Shown piece after piece: positions 1-8,148 of a stretch of 32,460 bases of DNA; position 1 is the stretch's first letter; every line of letters starts with the position of its first letter. The notes under the pieces were generated by a model. That model had not been told where the DNA came from. It saw only the letters and a program-made list of their open reading frames with translations, and made no database searches. Source of the DNA: Gemmatimonadota bacterium (lineage in GTDB: Bacteria > Gemmatimonadota > Gemmatimonadetes > Gemmatimonadales > GWC2-71-9). The translations under genes and the position numbers were made by a program. The stretch spans positions 1-32,460 of the forward strand of contig JAEUJH010000695.1 in the NCBI GenBank assembly GCA_016794825.1. The letters run 5' to 3'.

Positions 1-3000
1 CAGGTCGATGGTCGCCTGGAGAAGCCGACCCGCCGAGCGATCGAGTTCCTGGAGCGGATAGCGGAGCCGCTCGAGCGCGGCAAGGATCCGCCGCGCCGAG
101 GCAACCCGGCCCGCCCGGACCGCCACCGAACCGGTGAAGAAATAGAAGATCGGCTCTCGCTGCGAGGCCAACGCCCGGCGCACGGCGCTGTCGACCATCG
201 CCCGTGCCCCGACCGTGTCACCGACCAATAGCAGGACGTCCGCCAGAATGGCCTGATTCCGGAGCAGTCCGAGGTCGTCCGTCGCCACGTCCCGGCCGAC
301 GTTGATCGCAAGCCGGAGGTGTTCGATCGCCTCCGCTGACCGGCCCCGGTGGAGAGCCAGGTACGCCAACGACCGGGCGGCGCTGGCCCGCTCCAACGGC
401 GCCTCCTGGGCCAGGCGGCGCCGAAATACCGAGTCCGCCGCGTCCAGCCGACCGAGCCGGACCAGCGCCCGGCCCACCTCCGCGTTGATGTTGGTGGTCA
501 GCAGAGCGCTCGAGTCGACCCGCTCCGCCTGCCGGTAGGCCGCCAACGCCTCCCCCGGCCGATCGAGGAACTGGGCGCAGGTCGCCAGGTTGAGGAGGGC
601 GGTCAGGTGAGTCGAGTCGACCGCGAGCACCCGCCGAAACGCGGGGATCGCCTCGTCGCAACGGTTGTTGGCCATCAACGTGGCGCCGATGGCGCTCCAC
701 AACCCCGGCTCCGGATACGCGGCGGCCAGTTGGCGGAGGATCTCGACCGAGCGTCGCCATTCCCCCCGGAAGCGGGCGACGTCCGCGTCCAAGACCCGCC
801 GCTCCCGGGTCGTGAGCCGGTCCTGGTGAGCCAAGGCGAGCGCGACGTACCGCTCGGCCGTGGCCCGGTCGTGGTTCCAGTAGTACCACCGGGCGGTCGA
901 GACCGCGGCCATCGCGAATGCCGAATCCAGGGCCAGGGCCTCTTTCCATCGCTCCACCGCGGCGCCGTGATCCCGCCGCATCGCCGCCGCCTGACCCGCC
1001 GCGTACGCTTGCAGCGCCGCCAAGGACGAGGTCGTCACCCGCGGAAGCGGCTGGCGGTGGGCCGCCACGCTGTCCGCCGATTCCCCGATGACGCGGCGGA
1101 GGTGGCCGAGCAACCGATCGACCGCGGGAATGAGCTGTTCCGGATGCGCCGCGGTCTCCCGAGCGCCACCCAGCACCCGGCCGGTCCGGGGCTCGACCAC
1201 CCGGCCGGTCAGCAGGAACACGGAATCCACCGCCCCGAGCGACACCTCGAGCACGGCGCCGAGGTTCTCGCGCTCGGCGATCTCCCGGCCAACCGATTCG
1301 TCGATCGCGAGGCGCGAACCGGTGCGCCGCATCCGCCCGAGCACTTCGATCGCCCGCGACCGGGGGAACAGCGAGAAGTAGCGCGACTGTTGGAGCCCGA
1401 TGGTCACCGCCGCCTGAATCGCCTGGCCCAGGGTCGAATCACCGCTGGTGTTGCCGAGATCGGTCAGCAGCACTTGCGATCCCGCCACGAGCGCCCGCCG
1501 CCGTCCGAACGGCGAGCCGGGCAGCAGGTTGGCGGCGACGATCGCGAGTACCGCGACGATCGGGACGGTCAGGCGGGCCGCCCGCGAGTAGCCACCACCC
1601 TCCCGCCGATGAAACGCGATCCGCTCCCGCAGCGCCGCCCGACCGGGCCGGCGGCTCAGCGCTCGCGCCAGGCGGCGGTGTGACGTCCGGCGACGGCTCG
1701 GCGCCTGGACGTCGTGGATCGTCCGCCGGGCCGCCTCGTCACTGAACTCGAACTGGCCCGGGGAACCGATGGCATCGCGAAGGAACCGCTCCGCGAGCGC
1801 GTCCGCCATCGCGGCCTCGAACCGGCTCCCGGGCAACCCGGTCGCCTGTTCCAGGACCGCCGGATCGAGCGGAGCGCCCAGCACGGCCGCGGTTTCGAGA
1901 AGGAGTCTGGTATCCGCCTCGAGCCGCGCCAATCGCGCCAGCGTCCGTTCCCGGAGTGGCGGGACGACCGGAAGCGGCTCCTGACCAAGGGGCGCGTGGA
2001 GCACCCAGCGCCCCCCCGGGCTGACGCCGAGGCGACCGGTCTCCGCCAGGAGCTGCACCTGATCGAGGATCGCGCCGGGGTTCCCCTGGCCCTCGTCCCG
2101 GAACCGGGTCGCCAGTTCCGCCAAGGTCTCCGGCGCGAAGGGTCCGAGCGAACTCAGCAGCCGGTTGACCGCACCGGGTTCGAGCGGCCCCAGGCGGAGT
2201 CGGTCGATCGCCAGTCGCGGGACGTCCGGCCCCGGCGGCACGGTCAGGAGCACGAGCGTTCGGGGGGGCGGTTCAGCGGCCAGTTCCACCAACTGCTCGC
2301 GACTCGATGGATCCACGGCCGCGAGATCATCGACGATCACCAGGACCGGTCGCTCGGCGGCGATGCTGGCGAGCGCCGCGACCAGGTCCCCGGCCAAGGG
2401 AGGACCGGCTGACGGCAAGCGAGGATACCGCGCCCGCACCGCCGGGGAGGCCGCCGCGAGCCGGGCCAGCCGATCCGGGGCGGTTCCCGACAGCCCCGGC
2501 GCGTTGGCCACCTGGGCCAGCACTCGCCGAAGGGCGGTACCGACCAAGCCTTCGACCTCCGGGCTCGGCGCCACTTCGACGACGATGGCCTCCGGCATCG
2601 CCGCGCGGACGACCGCCGCCAGCTCTCGCCCGAATCGGGTCTTGCCGATCCGATCGGGACCCTCGATCCCAACTGCGTGCCCGGCCCCCGCCACGACCTC
2701 GTTCCAGCGCGCCCGCAATTGGCCGAGTTGCTCTTCTCGGCCGACAAATTCGGGCGTCAGCAGGCTCCGGGGGTCCAGGTGATCCGGCCGCTTGGCCAAC
2801 CGCGCCTCGAGCCCCGCCAAGTCCGGGTTGGCGACCGATCGCGCATCTCCCAAGACCTCCCGAGCCGCCGCGAACAGATCGGCGGCATCTTCGCGCCAGC
2901 CCGCGTCGAGACGGATTTCGATGCCCCGCGTCCAGGCCCGGGGGTCGTGCGGGTCGACTTCGCGCCAGCGATCAGCATGGTGGCGGGCGTCCTGCCAACG

Positions 3001-3480
3001 ACCCCCGGCGGCCGCCGCGGCCGACCCCTGGTCGAGCGCCAGGACCAACCGCCGCTGGAGGCGCCCGCGCTCCCCGTCGAGCCACTCGCGCCACGCTTCC
3101 CCGCCGATGTCATCCAGACCGGCCAGGAACTCACCCGCCCAGCGACGCAGGGCGGCTTCTGGCTCACCGCGCTCGAGATCGCGGGCAAACTCCTCGACAT
3201 CGGTGGTCACGACGCCCGGTCTTAGCTCCACCGCTTCGGCCGCCACGAGGCCGTCGGCCAGTGCCCCTCGCAGTTCCGACAGCGCCTGCCGGAGCGACTG
3301 ACGGCCGCGGACCTCGTCCAGATCGGCCCACAGGAGGTCAGCGAGCACCCTCCGCGGTGCCGGACCGGCCGTGCGAAAGGCGAGGTAGGCCAGGAGCGCG
3401 AGCGGCTTCCGCCGCCCGCGGAGGACCCGGGCGCCGTCCTTCCGGAGTTCGACCGGACCGAGGCACCGGAGGTGGATCAT
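1..3480 (-). CDS. SARP/BTAD-type regulator with ATPase, membrane segment and TPR region (3' end beyond window)
   Basis: Reading from the ATG at 3480, 1160 codons stay open to the left edge, so the C-terminus is missing. Residues 1-90 resemble the winged-helix DNA-binding domain of SARP regulators (start MIHLRCLGPVELR, then LLWADLDEVRGRQSLRQALS). Residues of about 95-235 fit the bacterial transcriptional activator (BTAD) helical domain. A P-loop is at 274-281 (GPDRIGKT, Lys280) and a Walker B-like VIVDD at 381-385, as in AfsR/STAND ATPases. A hydrophobic stretch at about 636-653 looks like one membrane-spanning helix. The rest (about 700-1160) is Ala/Leu-rich helical repeats of TPR type. The inference is a membrane-anchored one-component regulator with cytoplasmic DNA-binding and ATPase parts and an outer TPR sensor. 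It faces a divergent operon across an 11-bp-period repeat (3508-3536), its probable target. The ligand is unknown. Confidence 0.85.
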   Translation of the reverse strand, partial: MIHLRCLGPVELRKDGARVLRGRRKPLALLAYLAFRTAGPAPRRVLADLLWADLDEVRGRQSLRQALSELRGALADGLVAAEAVELRPGVVTTDVEEFARDLERGEPEAALRRWAGEFLAGLDDIGGEAWREWLDGERGRLQRRLVLALDQGSAAAAAGGRWQDARHHADRWREVDPHDPRAWTRGIEIRLDAGWREDAADLFAAAREVLGDARSVANPDLAGLEARLAKRPDHLDPRSLLTPEFVGREEQLGQLRARWNEVVAGAGHAVGIEGPDRIGKTRFGRELAAVVRAAMPEAIVVEVAPSPEVEGLVGTALRRVLAQVANAPGLSGTAPDRLARLAAASPAVRARYPRLPSAGPPLAGDLVAALASIAAERPVLVIVDDLAAVDPSSREQLVELAAEPPPRTLVLLTVPPGPDVPRLAIDRLRLGPLEPGAVNRLLSSLGPFAPETLAELATRFRDEGQGNPGAILDQVQLLAETGRLGVSPGGRWVLHAPLGQEPLPVVPPLRERTLARLARLEADTRLLLETAAVLGAPLDPAVLEQATGLPGSRFEAAMADALAERFLRDAIGSPGQFEFSDEAARRTIHDVQAPSRRRTSHRRLARALSRRPGRAALRERIAFHRREGGGYSRAARLTVPIVAVLAIVAANLLPGSPFGRRRALVAGSQVLLTDLGNTSGDSTLGQAIQAAVTIGLQQSRYFSLFPRSRAIEVLGRMRRTGSRLAIDESVGREIAERENLGAVLEVSLGAVDSVFLLTGRVVEPRTGRVLGGARETAAHPEQLIPAVDRLLGHLRRVIGESADSVAAHRQPLPRVTTSSLAALQAYAAGQAAAMRRDHGAAVERWKEALALDSAFAMAAVSTARWYYWNHDRATAERYVALALAHQDRLTTRERRVLDADVARFRGEWRRSVEILRQLAAAYPEPGLWSAIGATLMANNRCDEAIPAFRRVLAVDSTHLTALLNLATCAQFLDRPGEALAAYRQAERVDSSALLTTNINAEVGRALVRLGRLDAADSVFRRRLAQEAPLERASAARSLAYLALHRGRSAEAIEHLRLAINVGRDVATDDLGLLRNQAILADVLLLVGDTVGARAMVDSAVRRALASQREPIFYFFTGSVAVRAGRVASARRILAALERLRYPLQELDRSAGRLLQATIDL

Positions 3481-3494
3481 CTCTGCAACCCGAT

Positions 3495-3559
3495 GTCGGG
3501 CACGCGTTTGACGACCTGTTGACGAGTTGTTGCCACGCCCTCGCAAATTCGTGCCCGAC
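3495..3559. repeat. 10-bp inverted repeat flanking the divergent promoter region
   Basis: GTCGGGCACG at 3495-3504 is the exact reverse complement of CGTGCCCGAC at 3550-3559. The 45 bp between them hold the three heptamers and the -10-like hexamer. It could be a second operator or chance in GC-rich DNA. Confidence 0.35.
3508..3536 (+). promoter_or_regulatory. Probable SARP operator: three heptamers at 11-bp period
   Basis: TTGACGA at 3508-3514, TTGACGA at 3519-3525 and TTGCCAC at 3530-3536 are each separated by 4 bp, giving an exact 11-bp (one helical turn) period. A -10-like CAAATT lies at 3544-3549, 7 bp after the last heptamer. SARP proteins such as ActII-ORF4 and AfsR are known to bind tandem heptamers with 11-bp period just upstream of the -10 box. 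The divergent neighbour (1-3480) encodes a SARP-type protein. The promoter would serve the operon that begins at 3601. Regulation is inferred. Confidence 0.6.
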
Positions 3560-3600
3560 CCGCCGCCCCGCAAGCGGGATCGTCAGGAAGGAGGCAACCG

Positions 3601-3801
3601 GTGGCTCCCAGCACCGAAACCGGGTGGTTCGGTTCGTTCGTGGTCCAAGCCAGGTCCGAGCGGACCGGGGGTGGTCTCCAAGTCACGGGGGTGGTCGAGA
3701 ACCTCGCCACCGGCGAACGAACCCGCTTCACGACCCCCCAGGACCTTTCCCGGCTCATCGAGCGATGGGCCCAATCGCGGTTGGACGGAGGGACACCATG
3801 A
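3601..3801 (+). CDS. Small conserved-type protein, function unknown (66 aa)
   Basis: It begins with GTG at 3601, 6 nt after a strong ribosome-binding site (AAGGAGG at 3588-3594). The protein looks like a single small beta-rich domain with no signal peptide and no membrane segment. The core pattern (aromatic-G-x-F near residues 9-13, then VENLATGER and a helix with DLSRLIERW at the end) resembles short proteins often found beside large regulators or secreted proteins in Chloroflexi and Gemmatimonadota. That is memory of a pattern, not a named family. Its stop codon overlaps the start of the lipoprotein gene (ATGA at 3798-3801), so the two are translationally coupled and probably share the SARP-type promoter. 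Confidence 0.75.
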   Translation: MAPSTETGWFGSFVVQARSERTGGGLQVTGVVENLATGERTRFTTPQDLSRLIERWAQSRLDGGTP

Positions 3802-6683
3802 CTCGACGTTGGACGGCCACGTTCGCCCTGCTGCTCGCGGCCTGTGGCGGGACCGAAACCGAACCGACTCCCCCGCCGCCGGCCCCGGTGGTCGCGACGG
3901 TTGCGATCGATCCGGCCACGGCCGCGCTGGCGGTCGGACAGACCATCCAAATGGCGGCCACGGCACGGACCGCCGCGGGGGCCACGGTGGCGGGCCGAAC
4001 CGTGATTTGGAGTTCGAGCGCCGATGCCGTCGCGTCGGTTTCGACGGGAGGACTGATCACGGCGATCGCGCCCGGAGCCGCCTCGATCTCCGCCACGGTT
4101 GACGGCGTCCAGGCCACCGCGACGGTCACCGTGGCCCCGGCGGCGGCCGCCGCCTGTCGAGACTGTCTCGAGGTGGTACCGTCGACCGTGCTGGCCGTGC
4201 CCGGGGGGCCCGGGGTCCAGCTGACCGCCTTTCAGGTCGACGCTTCCGGGGCCCGCGTCCTGGCGGCGGCCACGTTCGAGAGTTCGAACCCGCAAACGGT
4301 GGGGGTCTCCGCCACCGGCCTGGTGACCGCCGCCGCCCTCGGGTCCGGCCGGATCGTGGCCCGGGCATCGGGGCGAACCTCGGCGCCCGTGGTCGTCCTG
4401 GCCGCCCAACCGGCCCCCGGCGCGGTCCTGGTCGGCGACGAGCGCCTGATGGGCCCGCCCGAACCCGTCGACTCCTCGGCGCCGTATGGGCTGGGCTATC
4501 GCTACCGAGTCCGGATCCGAGGCGCGGCCCCCGCCGTGAGCCAGGTGCTGCTGGGAACCGGCGCATCGCCGTTAGGCGGCCGAGTCGAGGCCGTCGCGGC
4601 GGCCGCTGGCGGCGGGTGGGACGTGACCCTCTCCCTCCGGCCCCTCGGCGAACTCTTCGCCAACGTGGCCCTGGCCGAACGATTCCCGTTGGCCGTTCAG
4701 GGCGGGGCCGCACCGGCCGCGGCGTCGTGGGCGATCGACGAGACGGCGGATGGAGGCATCCGAATCCGCTCGAAGCCCGGCGCGAGCCCGGCGCGGGTGG
4801 CCAACCTCCGGCGTTCCTCGTCCCCTGGAGAGTACGAGTTCTCCCTGGGTCCCTTCGAGTGCAAGGCCACCGTCGCGGCGGGTCTCTCGTTCCCGGTCGT
4901 TCTCAACACCTTCGAGTTCAATCTCCACCCCACGCTCGGCCTTGACCTCGTCATGGCCAGTGGGCGCTTGCAGCGGTTGGTCGTCAACGGCGGCGTGGCA
5001 CCCCGAGTCTCGGTGGACGCGGTGGTCAACGGATCGATCGAGGGCGAGGTGGAGTGCGAGGTTCAATTGGCCACCCTGATCTTGCCGATCGGCGGGCCGC
5101 TCTCGCTCTTCGTCGGTGGCCAGGTGCCGCTCGGGGTCGGGTTCAGCCTCGGGGCCGAGGTCGAAATCCCGGGCCTGGGCGTCGATGCGTTCTTCGAGTC
5201 GACGGTCACGGCGGCGTTCGGACTCGATTGCAGCTCCGGATGCGAGGCCGTCAGCGACCTCACCGCCAGCTCCGGTGGATTCTTCAAACCCCGGATACCG
5301 CCCCTCAGCGACCTTCGCTCCGAACTCGCGGCCGCCCTGTATGGATACGCCGAGCTGCAGCTGGGCAATCCGTTCCTCCGTGCCCTCCAGTTCAAGGTCC
5401 TGAAGGCCCGGGCCGGACTCGAACAGAAGGCCGAACTCGCCACCGAAAAGGGCCAGGCCGACGATCCGGCCTCGGCGTCGAGTTTTGCCCTCGCCCCGCT
5501 GATCGAGGCGGAGACGTCTTCCGAACTGAGCGCCCTGGGCGGCCTGCTCGGGCTCGAGTTCGCGTCGCTCACGCTGGAGCCCACGCTCCCGGACCTGGCC
5601 ACGTCGCCCGCCGGCACGTTCACGATCACGCCCGCCTCCGTCAAGGCCGGGACCGAAGGCGCCCTCGGCGAGACGGCGACTTTCACCGTCACCCTCGATC
5701 CAGTGACCTACCTCGGCGGCTACGCCGTCGACCGAGTCGAGATCCGCTGGCTCAAGGACGATGGGACCGGCACCCTGACCCTGCAACCAGGCCGCCCCGG
5801 CTGCACCACGCTGACCCCCGCCACGAGCGGCCAGGCGGTCTTCTCCTGTCAGACCGACTTCACCACGGCGGATCTGGGGACGCACAAATTCTTCGCCTTC
5901 GTCAAGCCCAAGCTCTTCGGCGTCGCGCTCCCGGTTGGGTTGGAAGTGGCCGACGACGGGTCCGCGTCCCTGCAAGTCATCGAGGACGCGCCCCCGCCCC
6001 CGCCACCGCCGCCCCCACCACCCCCCCTCACCATCAGCTGCCCCGACGTGGCCCGGTGGCTCCGGAACGACACCGACGTCGAGGAGGCGGCTGACCTGAG
6101 TTGCATCGACGCCTTGCGGATCGGGGGTCATTTCACCAAGCCGATCCGGCTGCCGGTCCTGAGGGAAGTCGGCGCCCTCTTGGTCGAGGGCCAGATTCCG
6201 GGCTTCGAGGCGCCCGGACTGCGAACCGTGATCGTGGGAACGTTCCGCGCCACCAGCGGGCTGACCCGCCTGGATCTCCAGTCGGTCGCGCAGATCGAGG
6301 ATCTCGAGTTTACGATGAACAACCGGGATCTGCAGCAGCTGTTGCTGGGAACCATTACCGGCCACGGCGCCAGGTCCAACCTGGTCGTCTCGGGCAACGA
6401 ACGACTTACCCAACTCCGGCTCGGTGTGTCCAACATCTATTCCATCTTCATCGTGAACAACGCCACGCTCCCGACCCTCGCCGACATCGCGTGTGGCACG
6501 ACGGCCACGTCCGTGACCTTCACCAACCCCCTGATCAGCCAGGCTGAGCGGGACGCCAAGACCGCCTGCATGCGGCTGCCGCCCGATGAGGACCCGGAGG
6601 ACCATCCGGAGGGCGACGGGCTTCGGGATCAGCCGGGAAGTCGACGTCCGATGGCGGCGCGGCGGGGCTCGCCACCCAGATGA
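3798..6683 (+). CDS. Large lipoprotein with Ig-like (Big_2-type) domains, proline hinge and L-domain-like C-terminus (961 aa)
   Basis: The ATG at 3798 overlaps the previous stop and gives a lipoprotein signal peptide with lipobox LAAC (Cys16), so the mature protein should be lipid-anchored at the cell envelope. A Pro-rich spacer follows. Two Ig-like repeats come next (about 30-112 and 120-210) with the Big_2 pattern of a WSSS/ESSN strand followed by VSTxGLITA-like turns. The middle 500 residues are beta-rich with no recognised family. Twelve consecutive prolines (residues 732-743, DNA 5991-6026) form a hinge. A C-terminal part (about 745-915) has repeated short beta units resembling receptor L-domains or leucine-rich folds, with Cys pairs. 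The last 40 residues are charged and low in complexity. A surface adhesion or structural role is a guess. Longer in-frame upstream extensions would lose the signal peptide. Confidence 0.82.
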   Translation: MTRRWTATFALLLAACGGTETEPTPPPPAPVVATVAIDPATAALAVGQTIQMAATARTAAGATVAGRTVIWSSSADAVASVSTGGLITAIAPGAASISATVDGVQATATVTVAPAAAAACRDCLEVVPSTVLAVPGGPGVQLTAFQVDASGARVLAAATFESSNPQTVGVSATGLVTAAALGSGRIVARASGRTSAPVVVLAAQPAPGAVLVGDERLMGPPEPVDSSAPYGLGYRYRVRIRGAAPAVSQVLLGTGASPLGGRVEAVAAAAGGGWDVTLSLRPLGELFANVALAERFPLAVQGGAAPAAASWAIDETADGGIRIRSKPGASPARVANLRRSSSPGEYEFSLGPFECKATVAAGLSFPVVLNTFEFNLHPTLGLDLVMASGRLQRLVVNGGVAPRVSVDAVVNGSIEGEVECEVQLATLILPIGGPLSLFVGGQVPLGVGFSLGAEVEIPGLGVDAFFESTVTAAFGLDCSSGCEAVSDLTASSGGFFKPRIPPLSDLRSELAAALYGYAELQLGNPFLRALQFKVLKARAGLEQKAELATEKGQADDPASASSFALAPLIEAETSSELSALGGLLGLEFASLTLEPTLPDLATSPAGTFTITPASVKAGTEGALGETATFTVTLDPVTYLGGYAVDRVEIRWLKDDGTGTLTLQPGRPGCTTLTPATSGQAVFSCQTDFTTADLGTHKFFAFVKPKLFGVALPVGLEVADDGSASLQVIEDAPPPPPPPPPPPPLTISCPDVARWLRNDTDVEEAADLSCIDALRIGGHFTKPIRLPVLREVGALLVEGQIPGFEAPGLRTVIVGTFRATSGLTRLDLQSVAQIEDLEFTMNNRDLQQLLLGTITGHGARSNLVVSGNERLTQLRLGVSNIYSIFIVNNATLPTLADIACGTTATSVTFTNPLISQAERDAKTACMRLPPDEDPEDHPEGDGLRDQPGSRRPMAARRGSPPR

Positions 6684-6835
6684 GTGGCACCCGCCCGACT
6701 GACTGGCCGACCCGGCGCTGGTCCGGCTCGGCCAGCATTCGGAGCCGTTCACGGGCCTTTCACGAGGCCACCGCTATCCTCCGAGTTCGGCCGAACCTGG
6801 TGGCCGGGGGTCTCCAAACCGAGGAGGGTAGCCCG

Positions 6836-7261
6836 ATGGGCGAAGGCAAGCGGAACGTCGTGGCTGGACTGATCGTGCTCGCCGGGTTCATGGCGTTCGG
6901 ATTCCTGCTGATCTACTTGCGAGACTTCGCTCCCGACAAGGCCGAGTGGGTCGCGTCGTACGGCGTGGGCAAGCATTTCGAATCCCGCCTCGCGCACGCG
7001 CACGGCAACCTGTTCGCCCTCCTCAACATCGTGTACGGGGTACTCCTGACCCGACTCGAGTTGCCGGAGCGGAGGGCGCGGGCGATCTCCTGGCTGGCCG
7101 TCGCCGGTCTGCTGATGCCGATCGGAATTCTGGCCGAGGTGACCTTCGGCGCCCCCCCGGTCTTCGTCTTGCTCGGCGGGGTGGCGATGTTGGCGGCGAC
7201 GCTCTGGCTCGGCGTGGCCGCTCTCGGTGTCACGACCACCCCGCGGGCGCCGCGCGCCTAG
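6836..7261 (+). CDS. Four-helix membrane protein, unknown function (141 aa)
   Basis: The ATG at 6836 is chosen because GAGGAGG (6821-6827) lies at a suitable distance; the frame is open back to 6680 but that part is not hydrophobic. Four hydrophobic segments are visible at about 9-28, 56-72, 84-101 and 108-130. A HAHGN motif (54-58) opens the second helix. The four-helix size and the His-rich motif at the start of helix 2 recall small membrane proteins of the styrene-oxide isomerase / hydroxylaminobenzene mutase type, but the similarity is weak and no function is claimed. It is convergent with the DUF2214-like gene, with 23 bp between the stops. Confidence 0.7.
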   Translation: MGEGKRNVVAGLIVLAGFMAFGFLLIYLRDFAPDKAEWVASYGVGKHFESRLAHAHGNLFALLNIVYGVLLTRLELPERRARAISWLAVAGLLMPIGILAEVTFGAPPVFVLLGGVAMLAATLWLGVAALGVTTTPRAPRA

Positions 7262-7284
7262 CAGCCACCGGGAACGGCGATTCG

Positions 7285-7719
7285 TCAACGCGCCAGCGCC
7301 GTGGCGAGGAACATGACGACGAGCATCAAACCCGCCTCCACCCGGCTCACGGTCGACCACCTGCGGGCGACTTCCGTCTCGGCGGTCGCCGCCGACGCGC
7401 CCTCCCGTCGCCAGCGGGCCAGTCCCCTGGCCGGCCCGATCTCGAGGATCAGGATCGCCGCCACGCACGCCATCTTGACCCAGAACAGGCGGCTGGCCCA
7501 ATAGAACTCGGCGGGCCGTTCGGCACCCCCGATCGCCCGGGCCAGGCCGGTTCCAACCACGAGCAGGCCGGCCCCGCGCCACCAGGCGTCGGCCAGCATG
7601 GTTCTGCGGAGGTACGTCGGCCCGGGCAATCCGCGCAGCGCCCGCGCCCGGGCCCAGATCGCGCCATGGCCGAGGGCAAATCCCAGTAGGTGTACTGAGG
7701 CCAAGAGCCATCGGCTCAC
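7285..7719 (-). CDS. DUF2214-like membrane protein (144 aa)
   Basis: This small integral membrane protein has an HLLGFALGHGAIWARARALR-type first helix, an LRRTMLADAWWRGAGL segment, FYWASRLFWVKM and a third helix leading into LEIGP. The order and spacing match what is remembered of the DUF2214 family of predicted membrane proteins. About four hydrophobic segments are present. The start is uncertain. GTG at 7719 places the first membrane helix at the N-terminus, as usual for the family; an in-frame ATG at 7797 would add 26 hydrophilic residues. Neither has a clear Shine-Dalgarno site. The family's biochemical role is unknown. It is transcribed away from the respiratory pair at 8149. Confidence 0.7.
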   Translation of the reverse strand: MSRWLLASVHLLGFALGHGAIWARARALRGLPGPTYLRRTMLADAWWRGAGLLVVGTGLARAIGGAERPAEFYWASRLFWVKMACVAAILILEIGPARGLARWRREGASAATAETEVARRWSTVSRVEAGLMLVVMFLATALAR

Positions 7720-8148
7720 GACCGCGTGACCGGGCTCTGACGCTCCAGTCGCCGGCGGCGGAGTTCGTCGCCGATCAAAGTCGGCATCGCGGGCCACGGG
7801 ACGGGCGTTGGGAGCTCAGCATTGACCCCGATCTCGCGGCCCAGCGTGCAAATGCCCCTCGTTCGTCGGAATCGTGGAAGGGATCGGTAGCGCCGGGATG
7901 AGCGGTAGGGGCACCCGTCATGGCAACCTCCGGACCAACTGGGCGGCTTGGATCGGAGGAGCCAACATCCACGGCCCAGATTGAAGATGCCCTGAATTCT
8001 TCGTGAAGCCCGCCCTCGGCTCCCGGTGGGCGCGCCCCAATCGCGTTGACGCTCGTCGGTTCCGCCGATAGTTTGGGCCCGCAGCTTGGGAACCGCGGAC
8101 CGCTGGATCGAGAGGGGCGGGCCGGGTGGCCCGCTGTGACCCATCACG
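7720..8148. other. Divergent intergenic region, no gene supported
   Basis: The 429 bp between the DUF2214-like gene (minus) and the cytochrome gene (plus) contain only ORFs with unnatural composition (Arg/Ser/Pro-rich in both strands). The one signal worth noting is a promoter-like pair at 8046-8074. No FNR-type TTGAT-N4-ATCAA box was seen, although the downstream genes are respiratory. Confidence 0.5.
8046..8074 (+). promoter_or_regulatory. Candidate sigma-70-like promoter for the cytochrome c / NorB-like pair
   Basis: TTGACG at 8046-8051 and TAGTTT at 8069-8074 are separated by exactly 17 bp. Transcription would begin near 8081, leaving a leader of about 68 nt before the GTG at 8149. The -35 is a 5/6 match and the -10 only 3/6, so this is tentative. 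Confidence 0.35.

Noticed and set aside
3541-3600. Riboswitch or attenuator in the leader of the small gene
   Set aside because: The leader is only about 50 nt with no conserved aptamer-like pairing beyond GC-rich hairpins.
2307-3797. Upstream extension of the lipoprotein frame to 2307
   Set aside because: The extension lies antisense to the regulator gene, is Pro/Arg-rich and would bury the lipobox signal peptide; the ATG at 3798 is coupled to the small gene before it.
6703-6735. Stem-loop CTGGCCGA / TCGGCCAG after the lipoprotein gene as a terminator
   Set aside because: The 17-nt loop is large and no T-tract follows; too weak to call a terminator.
4572-6752. 726-codon minus-strand ORF opposite the lipoprotein gene
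   Set aside because: No domain, extreme Gly/Arg/Glu content, opposite a gene with signal peptide, Ig repeats and ribosome-binding context.
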